Of a stretch of DNA of 64,000 bases, positions 17,226-25,997 are shown in pieces. Within the stretch, counting starts at the first letter, position 1, and each line of letters begins with the position of its first letter. The translations under genes and the position numbers were made by a program. Origin of the DNA: Flavobacteriaceae bacterium HL-DH10 (GTDB taxonomy: Bacteria; Bacteroidota; Bacteroidia; Flavobacteriales; Flavobacteriaceae). The notes under the pieces are model-generated. The model did no database searches, was not told the DNA's origin, and saw only the letters and a list, made by a program, of their open reading frames with translations. Location of the stretch: positions 1,500,001 through 1,564,000 of the forward strand of contig CP134536.1 of NCBI GenBank assembly GCA_031826515.1, read 5' to 3'.

Positions 17226-17247
17226 AGCACCTAATATATTAGGTGCT
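17226..17247 (-). terminator. Perfect hairpin with T-run upstream of trhO promoter
   Basis: Arms AGCACCTAAT (17226-17235) and ATTAGGTGCT (17238-17247) with two bases between; on the minus strand a run of six T follows. It is a textbook intrinsic terminator in minus orientation, yet no minus-strand gene lies just upstream in 17248-17427. It could end a short RNA, stop antisense read-through from recA, or insulate the trhO promoter. Confidence 0.55.
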
Positions 17248-17427
17248 TAAGTAATTAGTTTGAGTTAATCAGCATGTAAAAATGCTCAAGTTAGTCAATT
17301 TCATAGCAAAAATCTTCTCACTTTGTTTAATAGATGCAAAATGTATTAAAAGGTTGCGTCATAAAATTGTATGATGTTAAAAGATGTACTATTTTAGCAT
17401 ACTACTTCAGAAAAAAAATAAATAAAA

Positions 17428-18426
17428 ATGAGCAGCGAAAAAGAAGCAAAATTAAAAGCACTTAAACTTACATTAGATAAATTAGATAAGGCTTACGGGA
17501 AAGGTACTGTAATGAAAATGAGCGATGCCGCGGTTGTAGATGTAGAGTCTATTCCTTCTGGATCTTTAGGTTTAGATATAGCTTTAGGCGTTGGCGGTTA
17601 TCCACGCGGTCGTGTTATTGAAATATACGGACCAGAATCATCAGGTAAAACAACCTTAACATTACACGCTATAGCAGAAGCTCAAAAAGCAGGTGGTATT
17701 GCTGCATTTATTGATGCAGAACATGCTTTTGATAGATTTTATGCAGGAAATTTAGGCGTTGACATTGATAATTTAATTATTTCTCAACCTGATAATGGGG
17801 AGCAAGCATTAGAAATTACAGATAACTTAATCCGTTCTGGAGCTATTGATATTGTTGTTATAGATTCTGTAGCGGCATTAACACCAAAAAGTGAAATAGA
17901 AGGCGAAATGGGGGACTCTAAAATGGGGCTTCACGCTCGTTTAATGTCTCAAGCTTTAAGAAAACTTACAGGATCTATCAGTAAAACAAACTGTACTGTG
18001 ATATTTATTAACCAGTTACGTGAAAAAATTGGCGTTATGTTTGGTAACCCAGAAACAACAACTGGAGGTAATGCTTTAAAGTTTTATGCTTCTGTAAGAT
18101 TAGATATAAGACGTTCTACACAAATTAAAGATAGTAACGGAAACGTTTTAGGTAATAAAACAAGAGTTAAAGTGGTGAAAAATAAAGTAGCACCTCCTTT
18201 TAAAATGGCTGAATTTGATATTATGTATGGTGAAGGTGTAAGTAAAGTTGGGGAAATACTAGATGTTGCTGTTGAACTTGAAATTGTTAAGAAGAGTGGT
18301 TCTTGGTTTAGTTATGAAGAAACGAAACTTGGGCAAGGTAGAGATGCTGTTAAAGCCATTATAAAAGATAACCCAGAACTTTTTGATGAACTAGAAGAAA
18401 AAATAAAAATCGCCATTAAAGGCTAA
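17428..18426 (+). CDS. recA: Recombinase RecA
   Basis: DNA-dependent ATPase for homologous strand exchange. The 332-residue protein has Walker A GPESSGKT (68-75), the [10 protein letters not shown] block, Walker [23 protein letters not shown] with L1, and the L2 region [26 protein letters not shown]. The acidic C-terminal tail is short. The 286 bases upstream are non-coding; I found no consensus TAnnTTTG box and no recognisable LexA site, so regulation is unclear. A strong terminator follows the gene, which makes it monocistronic. Confidence 0.98.
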   Translation: MSSEKEAKLKALKLTLDKLDKAYGKGTVMKMSDAAVVDVESIPSGSLGLDIALGVGGYPRGRVIEIYGPESSGKTTLTLHAIAEAQKAGGIAAFIDAEHAFDRFYAGNLGVDIDNLIISQPDNGEQALEITDNLIRSGAIDIVVIDSVAALTPKSEIEGEMGDSKMGLHARLMSQALRKLTGSISKTNCTVIFINQLREKIGVMFGNPETTTGGNALKFYASVRLDIRRSTQIKDSNGNVLGNKTRVKVVKNKVAPPFKMAEFDIMYGEGVSKVGEILDVAVELEIVKKSGSWFSYEETKLGQGRDAVKAIIKDNPELFDELEEKIKIAIKG

Positions 18427-18430
18427 AACA

Positions 18431-18470
18431 AAACTAAAAAAATCTCGAGTAATCGGGATTTTTTTAGTTT
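18431..18470 (+). terminator. Terminator after recA
   Basis: A nearly perfect 18-base stem (AAACTAAAAAAATCTCGA at 18431-18448 against TCGGGATTTTTTTAGTTT at 18453-18470, one G-U type mismatch) with a 4-base loop and a run of seven T in the 3' arm. It starts 5 bases after the recA stop. Confidence 0.85.
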
Positions 18471-18532
18471 CATGCGCAACCTTTTAATTACTACTGCATC
18501 TACCTAATGCAAACACAAATTAAAAAATTGCT

Positions 18533-18940
18533 ATGAAAAAATTATTTCTACTTTCCTTAATACTAATATTAGCATCATGTAGTGTTGACGGTGATAGTAC
18601 AAATTATAGTTTTGAGGTTTTACCAGTACAAAGTGTAGATATCCCAGATGAATTTGAATTAGGAGAAACATATCCTATAACCATTTCGTATCTTAGACCA
18701 TCTACTTGCCACTCTTTTAAAGAGTTTTACTATCTTAAAGAAAACAATATCCGCACAGTTGCCCCTATAAACTTTGTGTTTGAGGACAACAATTGTAACG
18801 ATCTTTCAGATGTATTAGTAGAAGAAACCATTAATTTTATTGTGACTAGCAATGGTTCTTATATCTTTAAGTTTTGGCAAGGAGAAGACACCAATGGAGA
18901 AGATCAATATTTAACTGTTGAAGTACCCGTTTTAGAGTAA
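18533..18940 (+). CDS. Hypothetical lipoprotein
   Basis: A 135-residue protein with a short signal peptide and lipobox ending at C16 (LILILASCSVDGD), so an exported lipoprotein. The rest is acidic and predicted mostly beta-strand, with ISYLRPSTCHSFKEFYYL, two further Cys (in PSTCHSF and DNNCNDLSD) that may form a disulfide, and an ending EDQYLTVEVPVLE. I do not recognise a named family. It is followed after 18 bases by the ECF sigma factor gene and may belong to the same transcription unit; whether it feeds the sigma pathway is speculation. Confidence 0.8.
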   Translation: MKKLFLLSLILILASCSVDGDSTNYSFEVLPVQSVDIPDEFELGETYPITISYLRPSTCHSFKEFYYLKENNIRTVAPINFVFEDNNCNDLSDVLVEETINFIVTSNGSYIFKFWQGEDTNGEDQYLTVEVPVLE

Positions 18941-18958
18941 TTTATTTTTAATTAATAC

Positions 18959-19510
18959 GTGTTTAATTTGAGTTTAAATCAACTCATAGAAAATTGTAAA
19001 ATTAATGATACCAAAGCACAAGGAGAATTGTATAAGCTCTTTTCGAGTAAGCTATTTTCAGTGTGTTTGAAGTATTCAAAAAACTATGCTGAAGCAGAAG
19101 ATAATTTGCAAGATGCATTTTTAACAATTTTTAATAAAATTGGGCAATATAAAAACAAAGGCTCTTTTGAAGGTTGGTTAAAACGTATTACGATAAACAC
19201 CGTATTACAACGATACAGAACCGAAAAGGTTTTTGATATTATAAATGAAAATAGCATTGAAGATGTTGTACTAGAAATTGATGAAGACGAAATTTCAATC
19301 GATTATTTATTACAAATTATTCAAGAATTGCCAGATAGGTATAGAATGGTTTTTAACCTATATGTATTAGATGGCTATTCACACAAAGAAATAGCAGACA
19401 TGCTAAATATTAATGTAGGAACTTCAAAATCTAATTTAGCGCGAGCTAGACAAACATTGAAACAAACTATTGAAAGTTATAAAACAGCCAAAAGTACACA
19501 ATCATTATAA
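18959..19510 (+). CDS. ECF-type RNA polymerase sigma factor
   Basis: A 183-residue sigma-70 of the extracytoplasmic-function group, with region 2 (about 10-80: AEAEDNLQDAFLTIFNKIGQYKNKGSFEGWLKRI) and region 4 (about 120-170: LPDRYRMVFNLYVLDGYSHKEIADMLNI then GTSKSNLARARQTLK). The start codon is GTG at 18959; no ATG is available at the proper distance. It ends inside the start of the next gene (TAATG), the usual arrangement for a sigma factor with its anti-sigma factor. Its regulon is unknown, but the partner protein suggests an envelope signal. Confidence 0.92.
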   Translation: MFNLSLNQLIENCKINDTKAQGELYKLFSSKLFSVCLKYSKNYAEAEDNLQDAFLTIFNKIGQYKNKGSFEGWLKRITINTVLQRYRTEKVFDIINENSIEDVVLEIDEDEISIDYLLQIIQELPDRYRMVFNLYVLDGYSHKEIADMLNINVGTSKSNLARARQTLKQTIESYKTAKSTQSL

Positions 19511-21030
19511 TGAAGGATAAAAAGCATATAGATCGATTATTTCAAGAAGGTCTTAAAGATTTTGAGGCTACACCTAATGATGCTGTGTGGAAAAATATTG
19601 AGGCTAAACTTCAAAAAAAGAAAAAACAGCGTATTATTCCTATTTGGTGGCGTTATGCTGGGGTTGCGGCTTTACTATTGCTACTTTTAACTATTGGAGG
19701 AAGCTACTTTATTAATACTGATAAACCTCAACCAAATACAGTTGTTGATACAGAAACTAAAACAGATAATGATGCTAATAATATAAATAAAGATGCCTTA
19801 AACGGATTACCTACAAACAAAAGTATTATTACAGAGAGTCATATAGAAAACAATAACATAGAAAAGGCTCCTCTAAATACCTCTAAATTATTAAATACTA
19901 AAACTAATACTTCAACCGAATCATCGGTTGCTGAAACAACCGACTCTAAAATTTTAAATCAAAACACAAACAACCATACTTCATCTTCAAATAAAGTATC
20001 AAATCTATCTAATTCAACAATAAAAACAAAAACGGTAATTGCTTCCAATCTTGAAGAAACAAATAAAAACATTAATCAAAGTCTAAATAATTCAACTTTA
20101 ATTGATAACAATAGTGCTAAAAAAATCATTAATAACACCTCAAAAAAACATAATACAATTGCTAAATCTAATGAAGAAGAGATAAATGCTTTAGCTAACA
20201 ACAAAACAAGCGAAGAAAATATACTTACTATTGAAGAAGCGATAGACAAGACTAAAGATGTTATTGAAAAAGAAAAACTAAATAGATGGAGTATTACTCC
20301 TAATGTAGCTCCTGTATATTTTAATAGTTTAGGGGAAGGCTCTTCAATAGACCCGCAATTTAATAGCAACTCTAAAACAGGAGAGGTTAATATGAGTTAT
20401 GGAATTTCTACTAGCTATGCTGTAAATAAGAAATTGAGTATTCGTTCTGGTATTAATAGAGTAAATCTGGGTTATAACACTAATAATATTGTTGTTTACA
20501 GATCCGTTGGTGTAAGTAGCAGTACACGCGCGCTGCAAAATGTAAGTGTTGCTAAAAATAATAGTAATACAGATGTTACTGCTACTGATAATACTTCGGA
20601 AAGTATTTCGCTTGTAAGTGGAGAAAATTTTATTTCAAATGAAAGTCCAGAATCATTTGGTGCATCAAATACCTCTATTAATCAATCTTTAGGATATATT
20701 GAAGTTCCTATAGAAATTCAATATATCCTATTAAATAAAAAATTAGGCATTAATGTTATTGGTGGTTTTAGTTCATTCTTCTTAAATAATAATGAAATTT
20801 ATTCTGAAGTAAATGGCAGTAACAGAACCCTTTTGGGTGAAGCTACCAACTTAAACACAATAAGTTATAGTGCTAATTTTGGTCTAGGTTTAAACTATCA
20901 AGTTTCTAAAAAAATAGACTTGAATTTAGAGCCTATGTTTAAATATCAAATTAACACGTTTAACAATACATCTGGCGATTTTAAACCTTATTTTATAGGG
21001 GTTTATACTGGATTCGCCATTAAATTTTAG
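19510..21030 (+). CDS. Putative anti-sigma/outer-membrane beta-barrel protein
   Basis: A 506-residue protein with three parts. Residues 1-45 are cytoplasm-like and charged (IDRLFQEGLKDFEATPNDAV, then a Lys-rich run), as in flavobacterial anti-sigma-like proteins. A single membrane segment spans about 47-68. A long Asn/Ser/Thr/Lys-rich linker covers 69-256. Residues 258-506 show alternating strands of a small outer-membrane barrel (SITPNVAPVYFNS, SMGI-like SYGISTSYAVNKKLSIRSGI, LGYIEVPIEIQYILL, ANFGLGLNYQVSKKIDLNLE) and end in the aromatic residue F typical of OM proteins. It overlaps the sigma gene by one base. I infer a membrane-spanning anti-sigma factor; the family name is uncertain. Confidence 0.75.
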   Translation: MKDKKHIDRLFQEGLKDFEATPNDAVWKNIEAKLQKKKKQRIIPIWWRYAGVAALLLLLLTIGGSYFINTDKPQPNTVVDTETKTDNDANNINKDALNGLPTNKSIITESHIENNNIEKAPLNTSKLLNTKTNTSTESSVAETTDSKILNQNTNNHTSSSNKVSNLSNSTIKTKTVIASNLEETNKNINQSLNNSTLIDNNSAKKIINNTSKKHNTIAKSNEEEINALANNKTSEENILTIEEAIDKTKDVIEKEKLNRWSITPNVAPVYFNSLGEGSSIDPQFNSNSKTGEVNMSYGISTSYAVNKKLSIRSGINRVNLGYNTNNIVVYRSVGVSSSTRALQNVSVAKNNSNTDVTATDNTSESISLVSGENFISNESPESFGASNTSINQSLGYIEVPIEIQYILLNKKLGINVIGGFSSFFLNNNEIYSEVNGSNRTLLGEATNLNTISYSANFGLGLNYQVSKKIDLNLEPMFKYQINTFNNTSGDFKPYFIGVYTGFAIKF

Positions 21031-21049
21031 GTTTTTGGTTAGATCTATA

Positions 21050-21084
21050 GATATTGATTTTCAGTAAGCTCGGAAATCAATATC
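21050..21084. repeat. Inverted repeat downstream of the barrel gene
   Basis: Arms GATATTGATTT (21050-21060) and AAATCAATATC (21074-21084) with a 13-base loop, between the barrel gene stop and the terminator at 21087-21117. It probably adds to RNA 3'-end stability; there is no T-run directly after it. Confidence 0.5.
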
Positions 21085-21086
21085 AA

Positions 21087-21117
21087 AAAAAACTGCTCTT
21101 CCCCAGAGCAGTTTTTT
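21087..21117. terminator. Bidirectional terminator between barrel gene and plsC
   Basis: Stem AACTGCTCT (21091-21099) with AGAGCAGTT (21105-21113), flanked by an A-run on the left and a T-run on the right, so it can stop transcription from both converging genes. The right arm reaches the stop codon of the acyltransferase gene. Confidence 0.85.
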
Positions 21118-21853
21118 ATTTGTTAAACATTTGTAACTGCGTTAAAATAATAGTTCTAGAATTTTCATTTAATGATTTAGTATCTTTAACTGTAAAATTT
21201 TCTGTCGATATAAATTCATGAATTTTAGCACGCATTTCACCAGGTCCTCCACTAAAAAAAGTGTAAGAAAACCTTTTTTTATTATCAGCAAACGTAATTG
21301 GCACAATGGGTATGCTATGATTAATAGCTAACCTAAATGCGCCATCTTTAAATTCATCTAATTCAATATGTTCCTCTGGCACACCACCTTCAGGAAAAAT
21401 ACAAATACTTAAACCAGATTTTAAACGTCTTTGCGCTCTTAAAAATACCGCTTGCCTACTTTTAGCAGAACTTCTATCTACCAAAATACAAGTACGCTTA
21501 TAGAAAAATCCAAATAACGGAATTTTAGCTAATTCTTTTTTACCAACAAATACAAAAGGATTATTAACAGAAACCAACATAAGCATGATATCTGCCATAG
21601 ACGTATGGTTGGCAATAAACATATAACTCTTATCTTTTTCTGGTTTTTGTTCGCTTTCAATGCGGTAATTAAATCCCATGCCTATTAAAATAATTTTTGC
21701 CCAAACTCTAGCTATTTTAAAAAAAAACGGATACCAGGACTCTTTTAAAATTGAAATTAAAAGAATCGGGAACATAATTAGTATTGGCAAACCCACAAGT
21801 GTATAAAACCAAATACGATATAATACCCAAAAAATGTGTTTTATAAATTTCAT
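21116..21853 (-). CDS. plsC: 1-acyl-sn-glycerol-3-phosphate acyltransferase (PlsC-like)
   Basis: Transfers an acyl chain to lysophosphatidic acid in phospholipid synthesis at the inner membrane. I choose the start at 21853 (MKFIKHIFWVLYRIW), giving 245 residues; 16 further codons are open upstream but lack family similarity. Motif I is NHTSMAD with H83 and D88, motif III is CIFPEGGVPEE, and a VGKKELAKIPLFGFF block (motif II) lies between. A hydrophobic segment covers residues 10-35. It stands alone in its transcription unit, convergent with the barrel gene through a shared terminator. Related acyltransferases with other acceptors cannot be excluded. Confidence 0.9.
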   Translation of the reverse strand: MKFIKHIFWVLYRIWFYTLVGLPILIMFPILLISILKESWYPFFFKIARVWAKIILIGMGFNYRIESEQKPEKDKSYMFIANHTSMADIMLMLVSVNNPFVFVGKKELAKIPLFGFFYKRTCILVDRSSAKSRQAVFLRAQRRLKSGLSICIFPEGGVPEEHIELDEFKDGAFRLAINHSIPIVPITFADNKKRFSYTFFSGGPGEMRAKIHEFISTENFTVKDTKSLNENSRTIILTQLQMFNK

Positions 21854-21917
21854 GAGTATCAAAAATACTATTATAAATTGATTATCTTTAAAACATAACA
21901 ACTTAAAATATTGAATT

Positions 21918-22160
21918 ATGAGTTTACTTTATTCTTTACTAATTGGCGCTATAGCTGGTTGGTTAGCTGGAAAATTAATGAAGGGTGGTGGTTTTGGAGT
22001 ATTACTTAATATTGTAATTGGTATTATTGGAGGCATTGTTGGAAACTGGCTTTTTGCAACATTAGGCATTTCACTAATGAGAGGTGTTATAGGCGATATT
22101 TTAACAGGAGCTATAGGAGCATCGGCCATATTATTTATTGCAGGCTTATTTAAAAAATAA
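21918..22160 (+). CDS. GlsB/YeaQ/YmgE family small membrane protein
   Basis: An 80-residue, Gly- and Ile-rich protein with three hydrophobic segments (about 3-20, 28-48, 55-78). The N-terminal SLLIGAIAGWLAGKLMKGGG and the IGIIGGIVGNW motif are typical of this transglycosylase-associated-type family, whose members are often induced by envelope or general stress; their biochemical role is not known. It diverges from plsC with 64 bases between starts, so their promoters share this gap, and is closed by a terminator before trpS. Confidence 0.88.
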   Translation: MSLLYSLLIGAIAGWLAGKLMKGGGFGVLLNIVIGIIGGIVGNWLFATLGISLMRGVIGDILTGAIGASAILFIAGLFKK

Positions 22161-22179
22161 TCTTTTTTCTGTTTTTTAC

Positions 22180-22205
22180 AAAAGTGGTTCACGCCACTTT
22201 TTTTT
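22180..22205 (+). terminator. Terminator after the YeaQ-like gene
   Basis: Arms AAAAGTGG (22180-22187) and CCACTTTT (22194-22201) around TTCACG, followed by further T residues, 20 bases after the stop codon. Confidence 0.85.
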
Positions 22206-22247
22206 ATTGCATAACTTATCTTTAAATTTGCAGCTTATAAAAAATTT

Positions 22248-23216
22248 ATGGCACGCATACTTACAGGCATACAAAGTACAGGAACACCACATTTAGGAAA
22301 TATTTTAGGCGCTATTTTACCCGCCATTAAAATGGCTGAAAACCCAGAAAACGATTCCTTTTTATTTATTGCCAATCTACATACATTAACTCAAATTAAA
22401 GATGCTAATGTACTAAGAGAGAATACTTACTCTACAGCTGCTACATGGCTAGCTTTTGGCTTAGATATTGAAAAAACAGTGTTTTACAGACAAAGTGATA
22501 TTCCGCAAGTAACTGAGTTGTCTTGGTATTTAAGTTGCTTTTTTCCTTACCAGCGTTTAACATTAGCACATAGTTTTAAAGACAAAGCCGATAGGTTAGA
22601 AGATGTGAACTCGGGGTTATTTACGTACCCCATGCTTATGGCTGCCGATATTTTATTATATGATGCCGAAATTATCCCTGTTGGAAAAGACCAACTACAA
22701 CATATAGAAATGACGCGAGATGTCGCGTCTCGTTTTCATGCTAAAGTAGGCGACACTTTTGTAATGCCAGAAGGAAAAATACAGGAAAACACGATGCTTA
22801 TTCCTGGTACCGATGGTGAAAAAATGAGTAAAAGTAGAGATAATACTATCAATATATTTTTAGCCGATAAAAAATTGCGCAAGCAAATTATGTCTATTCA
22901 AACGGATAGTACACCGCTTGAAGAACCTAAAGATTGGAGTACTTGCAACTGTTTCGCTATTTATAGTTTATTAGCTTCGGAAGCTGAAATAGCAACTATG
23001 AAAGCTAATTACGAAAACGGTAATTACGGTTACGGACATGCAAAACAGGCTTTATTTGAATTAATAGTTGAAAAGTTTTCAGAACAACGTGAACGATATA
23101 ACTATTACATGAATAACCTCAACGAAATTGATGCTGCATTGGCTGTTGGTGCAGAAAAAGCAAAATTGATTGCCAATGGGGTTTTAAATAGAGTTAGAGA
23201 GAAGGTTGGTTATTAA
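22248..23216 (+). CDS. trpS: Tryptophan--tRNA ligase
   Basis: Charges tRNA-Trp. The 322-residue class I synthetase has its HIGH-type motif as TGTPHLGNILGA (12-23) and the KMSKS loop as GEKMSKSRDNTI (about 191-202). Further family blocks are FIANLHTLTQ, the GKDQLQHIEMTRDVA substrate-binding stretch, and the short C-terminal anticodon-binding helices. A possible -7 element TAAATTTG lies at 22223-22230, 17 bases before the ATG, but without a well-placed TTG. It is monocistronic and convergent with dprA. Confidence 0.97.
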   Translation: MARILTGIQSTGTPHLGNILGAILPAIKMAENPENDSFLFIANLHTLTQIKDANVLRENTYSTAATWLAFGLDIEKTVFYRQSDIPQVTELSWYLSCFFPYQRLTLAHSFKDKADRLEDVNSGLFTYPMLMAADILLYDAEIIPVGKDQLQHIEMTRDVASRFHAKVGDTFVMPEGKIQENTMLIPGTDGEKMSKSRDNTINIFLADKKLRKQIMSIQTDSTPLEEPKDWSTCNCFAIYSLLASEAEIATMKANYENGNYGYGHAKQALFELIVEKFSEQRERYNYYMNNLNEIDAALAVGAEKAKLIANGVLNRVREKVGY

Positions 23217-23220
23217 CAAA

Positions 23221-23242
23221 TTACTGCCTTCACAGGAATAAC
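23221..23242. repeat. Degenerate copy of the palindromic intergenic element
   Basis: The minus-strand reading GTTATTCCTGTGAAGGCAGT matches the left palindrome of the copy at 9289 (GTCATTCCTGTGAAGGCAGG) at all but two positions. Only this half is present, in the 29-base gap between convergent trpS and dprA. Confidence 0.6.
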
Positions 23243-23245
23243 AGA

Positions 23246-24358
23246 TTAAATAACCTCAAACAACTTTCCAGGTAACGGTCTAATAACACCTTTCAATTCC
23301 ATAGTTAATAAAATACTGGCCACTTTAAAAATAGGAAGATTACAACTAATAGCTATATGATCTAGTTGTTGCTTATTTTTATCTTTTAAATAATTATAAA
23401 TTATTTTTTCAGTCGAATCTAATTCTACAAACAATTGTTTTTGAATAACAGGTTTTTTGTCTTCTTCTAATTGCCAGTTCAAAATATAAGGTACATCTAG
23501 TGGTGTACTAAGCATGTGTGCTTTTTGCTGTTTAATTAAATTATTACAACCTACACTTTGGCTATCTGTTGTGCGTCCTGGAACAGCAAACACATCCCGA
23601 TTATACGAACTGGCAATATCTGCAGTAACTAAACTTCCTCCTTTTTCGGCAGATTCTATAACAATAGTTGCTTCACTTAAGCCAGCAATAACTCTATTTC
23701 GTTTTAAAAAATTATTTCTATCAAAATGATCACTACTCCAAAAATCGGTAAAAAACCCACCATTTTTTTCAACTTCACCCATATATTTTTTATGCACTTT
23801 TGGATAGATTTGATTTAACCCATGCGCTAAACAACCTACGGTTTGTAAATTGTGTTTTAAAGCTGATTTATGAGCGGTAATATCTGTTCCGTAAGCAAAC
23901 CCAGAAACTATAACAGGATTATAAATAGCTAATTGTTCAATTAAATCCTCACAAAACACAATACCACTGGTTGTAATTTTTCTAGCTCCAACAATGCTAA
24001 TAATTCGCTGTTTTTTCAAATTAATCTGACCTGTTTCAAATAACAAAATAGGTCCGTCAATACAATGTTTAAGTTTTTCAGGATAATTTTTATCTTCAAA
24101 ATAAGATACTTTAATCTGATTACGATTTATAAATTCAATTTCACTCTCAGCTTCTTTTAAATGTATTACTTCAAACAAATGACCCAAAATAGTAGTGCCA
24201 ATACCATCAATTTTAAGAAGATTCTGCTTTTTTTCTTTTAAAATAGCTTCAGCAGAACCACAATGTGAAATTAATTTTTTGGCCGTTATATCACCTATAT
24301 TCGGAACATGTTGTAAAGCTAAAGTATAAAGTAAATCATTTTCTGTCATGCTATTCAT
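23246..24358 (-). CDS. dprA: DNA-processing protein DprA
   Basis: Protects incoming single-stranded DNA and loads RecA during natural transformation. The 370 residues consist of an N-terminal helix-hairpin-helix-type region (LQHVPNIGDITAKKLISHCG and LKIDGIGTTILGHLF), the Rossmann-like DprA core with ISIVGARKITTSG, VSGFAYGTDITAHKSAL, TVGCLAHGLNQIYPKVHKK and SEATIVIESAEKGGSLVTA, and a C-terminal winged helix (about 305-370). An alternative start three codons later (MTEND) is equally possible. The complete protein, with recA nearby in the window, is consistent with competence, but no uptake genes are seen here. Confidence 0.94.
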   Translation of the reverse strand: MNSMTENDLLYTLALQHVPNIGDITAKKLISHCGSAEAILKEKKQNLLKIDGIGTTILGHLFEVIHLKEAESEIEFINRNQIKVSYFEDKNYPEKLKHCIDGPILLFETGQINLKKQRIISIVGARKITTSGIVFCEDLIEQLAIYNPVIVSGFAYGTDITAHKSALKHNLQTVGCLAHGLNQIYPKVHKKYMGEVEKNGGFFTDFWSSDHFDRNNFLKRNRVIAGLSEATIVIESAEKGGSLVTADIASSYNRDVFAVPGRTTDSQSVGCNNLIKQQKAHMLSTPLDVPYILNWQLEEDKKPVIQKQLFVELDSTEKIIYNYLKDKNKQQLDHIAISCNLPIFKVASILLTMELKGVIRPLPGKLFEVI

Positions 24359-24544
24359 TTGATTTTGAATCTACAATAAAAGAGTTATTAATCATTAATT
24401 GAGACTTTAAATTTATATATTCGCTTCAAATCTAAGTAAATTCTTTCAACTGTTTGGTAAATTGTAGAAAGAGAATCTACTAGTTGTTAATAAATACTTC
24501 GACTTAAATTTTATCAGCAGACATAATTTTTTAACTTTGTTTTT

Positions 24545-25906
24545 ATGCAATTAGAAACCTACATCAGCGACTTATTATATAGATATGAGTGTGTGACCAT
24601 TCCTGAGTTTGGCACCTTTTTAACACAACCTGTTTCTGCCACTGTAAATAACACTACAAACGTTTTTTATCCTCCTAAAAAAGTAGTGTCTTTTAATGAG
24701 CAAATTCAAAAAAACGATGGGTTATTAGTAAATTATATTGCAGATGTAGAAAAGATTCCTTTTGAAATTGCAAATGAAAAAATTGCAAAACGTGTTACCA
24801 TATTAAAAGATTTTTTAACTCAAGGCGAAACACTTACTTTTAAAAATATAGGGGAGATTGTATTTAATAGTGAAGGCAAAATTTTATTTGAACCTTCATA
24901 TCATTTAAATTATCTAACGGATGCTTTTGGTCTATCTCAATTTGTATCACCCTCAATTACAAGGGAAACTTACAAAGAAGAAGTTGAAGCTATTGAAAAA
25001 GTAATTCCAATTACTATTACGCCTGAAAAACGCAAATCGAGACCTTATTTTAAATACGCAGCAGTTGCTTTAATTGCTTTAACTTTAGGTGGCTTTGCTG
25101 CTTCTAAATATTATGTAAATCAAATTGAAGCGCATAACCAATTAGCACAAGAAGAAGCCGAACAAAAGCTAGATAATAAAATACAACAAGCAACTTTTAA
25201 TTTAAACCCGTTTCCCGCGATTACTTTAAAAGTAACGAAACAAGCAGGGAGTTTTCATATTGTAGCCGGAGCTTTTAGAATTGAAGAAAACTGTGATAAA
25301 AAAATTGATCAACTTAAAGCTGATGGTTTTAAAGCTAGAAAAATTGGCGTTAATAAATATGGTTTACACCAAGTTGTTTATGCAAGTTATGAAAACAGAC
25401 TTGAAGCTTTAAAAGCGCTTAGAAACATTAAAAAAAACCATAATAAAGACGCTTGGCTACTTGTAGATTCTGATACAAAAATTATAAATACGTTAAGCAA
25501 AGTAAATGCTTCTAACGAAAAATCATTACAAACAGCTGAAACAAAAGAGAGTACTGACCTTGCTAACCAACAACCACTAAGTAATTCTCCAGAAACAGCT
25601 GATAATTTTGAACTAAAAGAAAACCCAAACGTTATAAAAATAATCCATAATGTTAAAACTGTTGAAAGTGGCTATTATTTAATGTTAGGAGCTTATAACA
25701 ATTCGGCAAAAAGAGATGCTTTTTTAAGTGAACTAACATCTGCAGAATTATCTAATATATCGTTTTTCTTCGATACCAAAAACGCCATGTATTTTGTATA
25801 TTACAAAGAAAAATTCAACGATTTAGAATCTGCTAATAAATCATTACAATCAAAAGGAAATCTATCATATACAGGGAAGATGGCTGTAGTTAAAGTAGAA
25901 AATTAA
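24545..25906 (+). CDS. HU-CCDC81/SPOR domain membrane protein
   Basis: A 453-residue Bacteroidetes-type protein. Residues 1-130 form a HU-like CCDC81 domain (YISDLLYRYECVTIPEFGTF, PKKVVSFNEQIQKNDGLL, LTFKNIGEIVFNSEGKILFEP). A membrane segment spans 170-187. Two SPOR-like repeats follow: about 232-305 (FHIVAGAFRIEENCDKKIDQL) and 373-450 (YYLMLGAYNNSAKRDAFLSEL), joined by an acidic Asn/Glu-rich linker. SPOR domains bind denuded glycan strands at division sites, so the protein likely sits in the inner membrane with SPOR in the periplasm and HU in the cytoplasm. A TAACTTTG element 6 bases before the ATG (24532-24539) suggests an almost leaderless transcript, if used. Confidence 0.88.
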   Translation: MQLETYISDLLYRYECVTIPEFGTFLTQPVSATVNNTTNVFYPPKKVVSFNEQIQKNDGLLVNYIADVEKIPFEIANEKIAKRVTILKDFLTQGETLTFKNIGEIVFNSEGKILFEPSYHLNYLTDAFGLSQFVSPSITRETYKEEVEAIEKVIPITITPEKRKSRPYFKYAAVALIALTLGGFAASKYYVNQIEAHNQLAQEEAEQKLDNKIQQATFNLNPFPAITLKVTKQAGSFHIVAGAFRIEENCDKKIDQLKADGFKARKIGVNKYGLHQVVYASYENRLEALKALRNIKKNHNKDAWLLVDSDTKIINTLSKVNASNEKSLQTAETKESTDLANQQPLSNSPETADNFELKENPNVIKIIHNVKTVESGYYLMLGAYNNSAKRDAFLSELTSAELSNISFFFDTKNAMYFVYYKEKFNDLESANKSLQSKGNLSYTGKMAVVKVEN

Positions 25907-25997
25907 TCTAAATTTCTACATGTAATTATATTTTAGCTTGAACCTTCAATATCCTAAAAACCTTTTTTACCTTTGCATCATCATTTAAAAAGCTGAG

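Noticed and set aside
22223-22230. TAAATTTG as a full promoter for trpS
   Set aside because: Matches the -7 consensus but no TTG lies 17-23 bases upstream; kept only as a remark.
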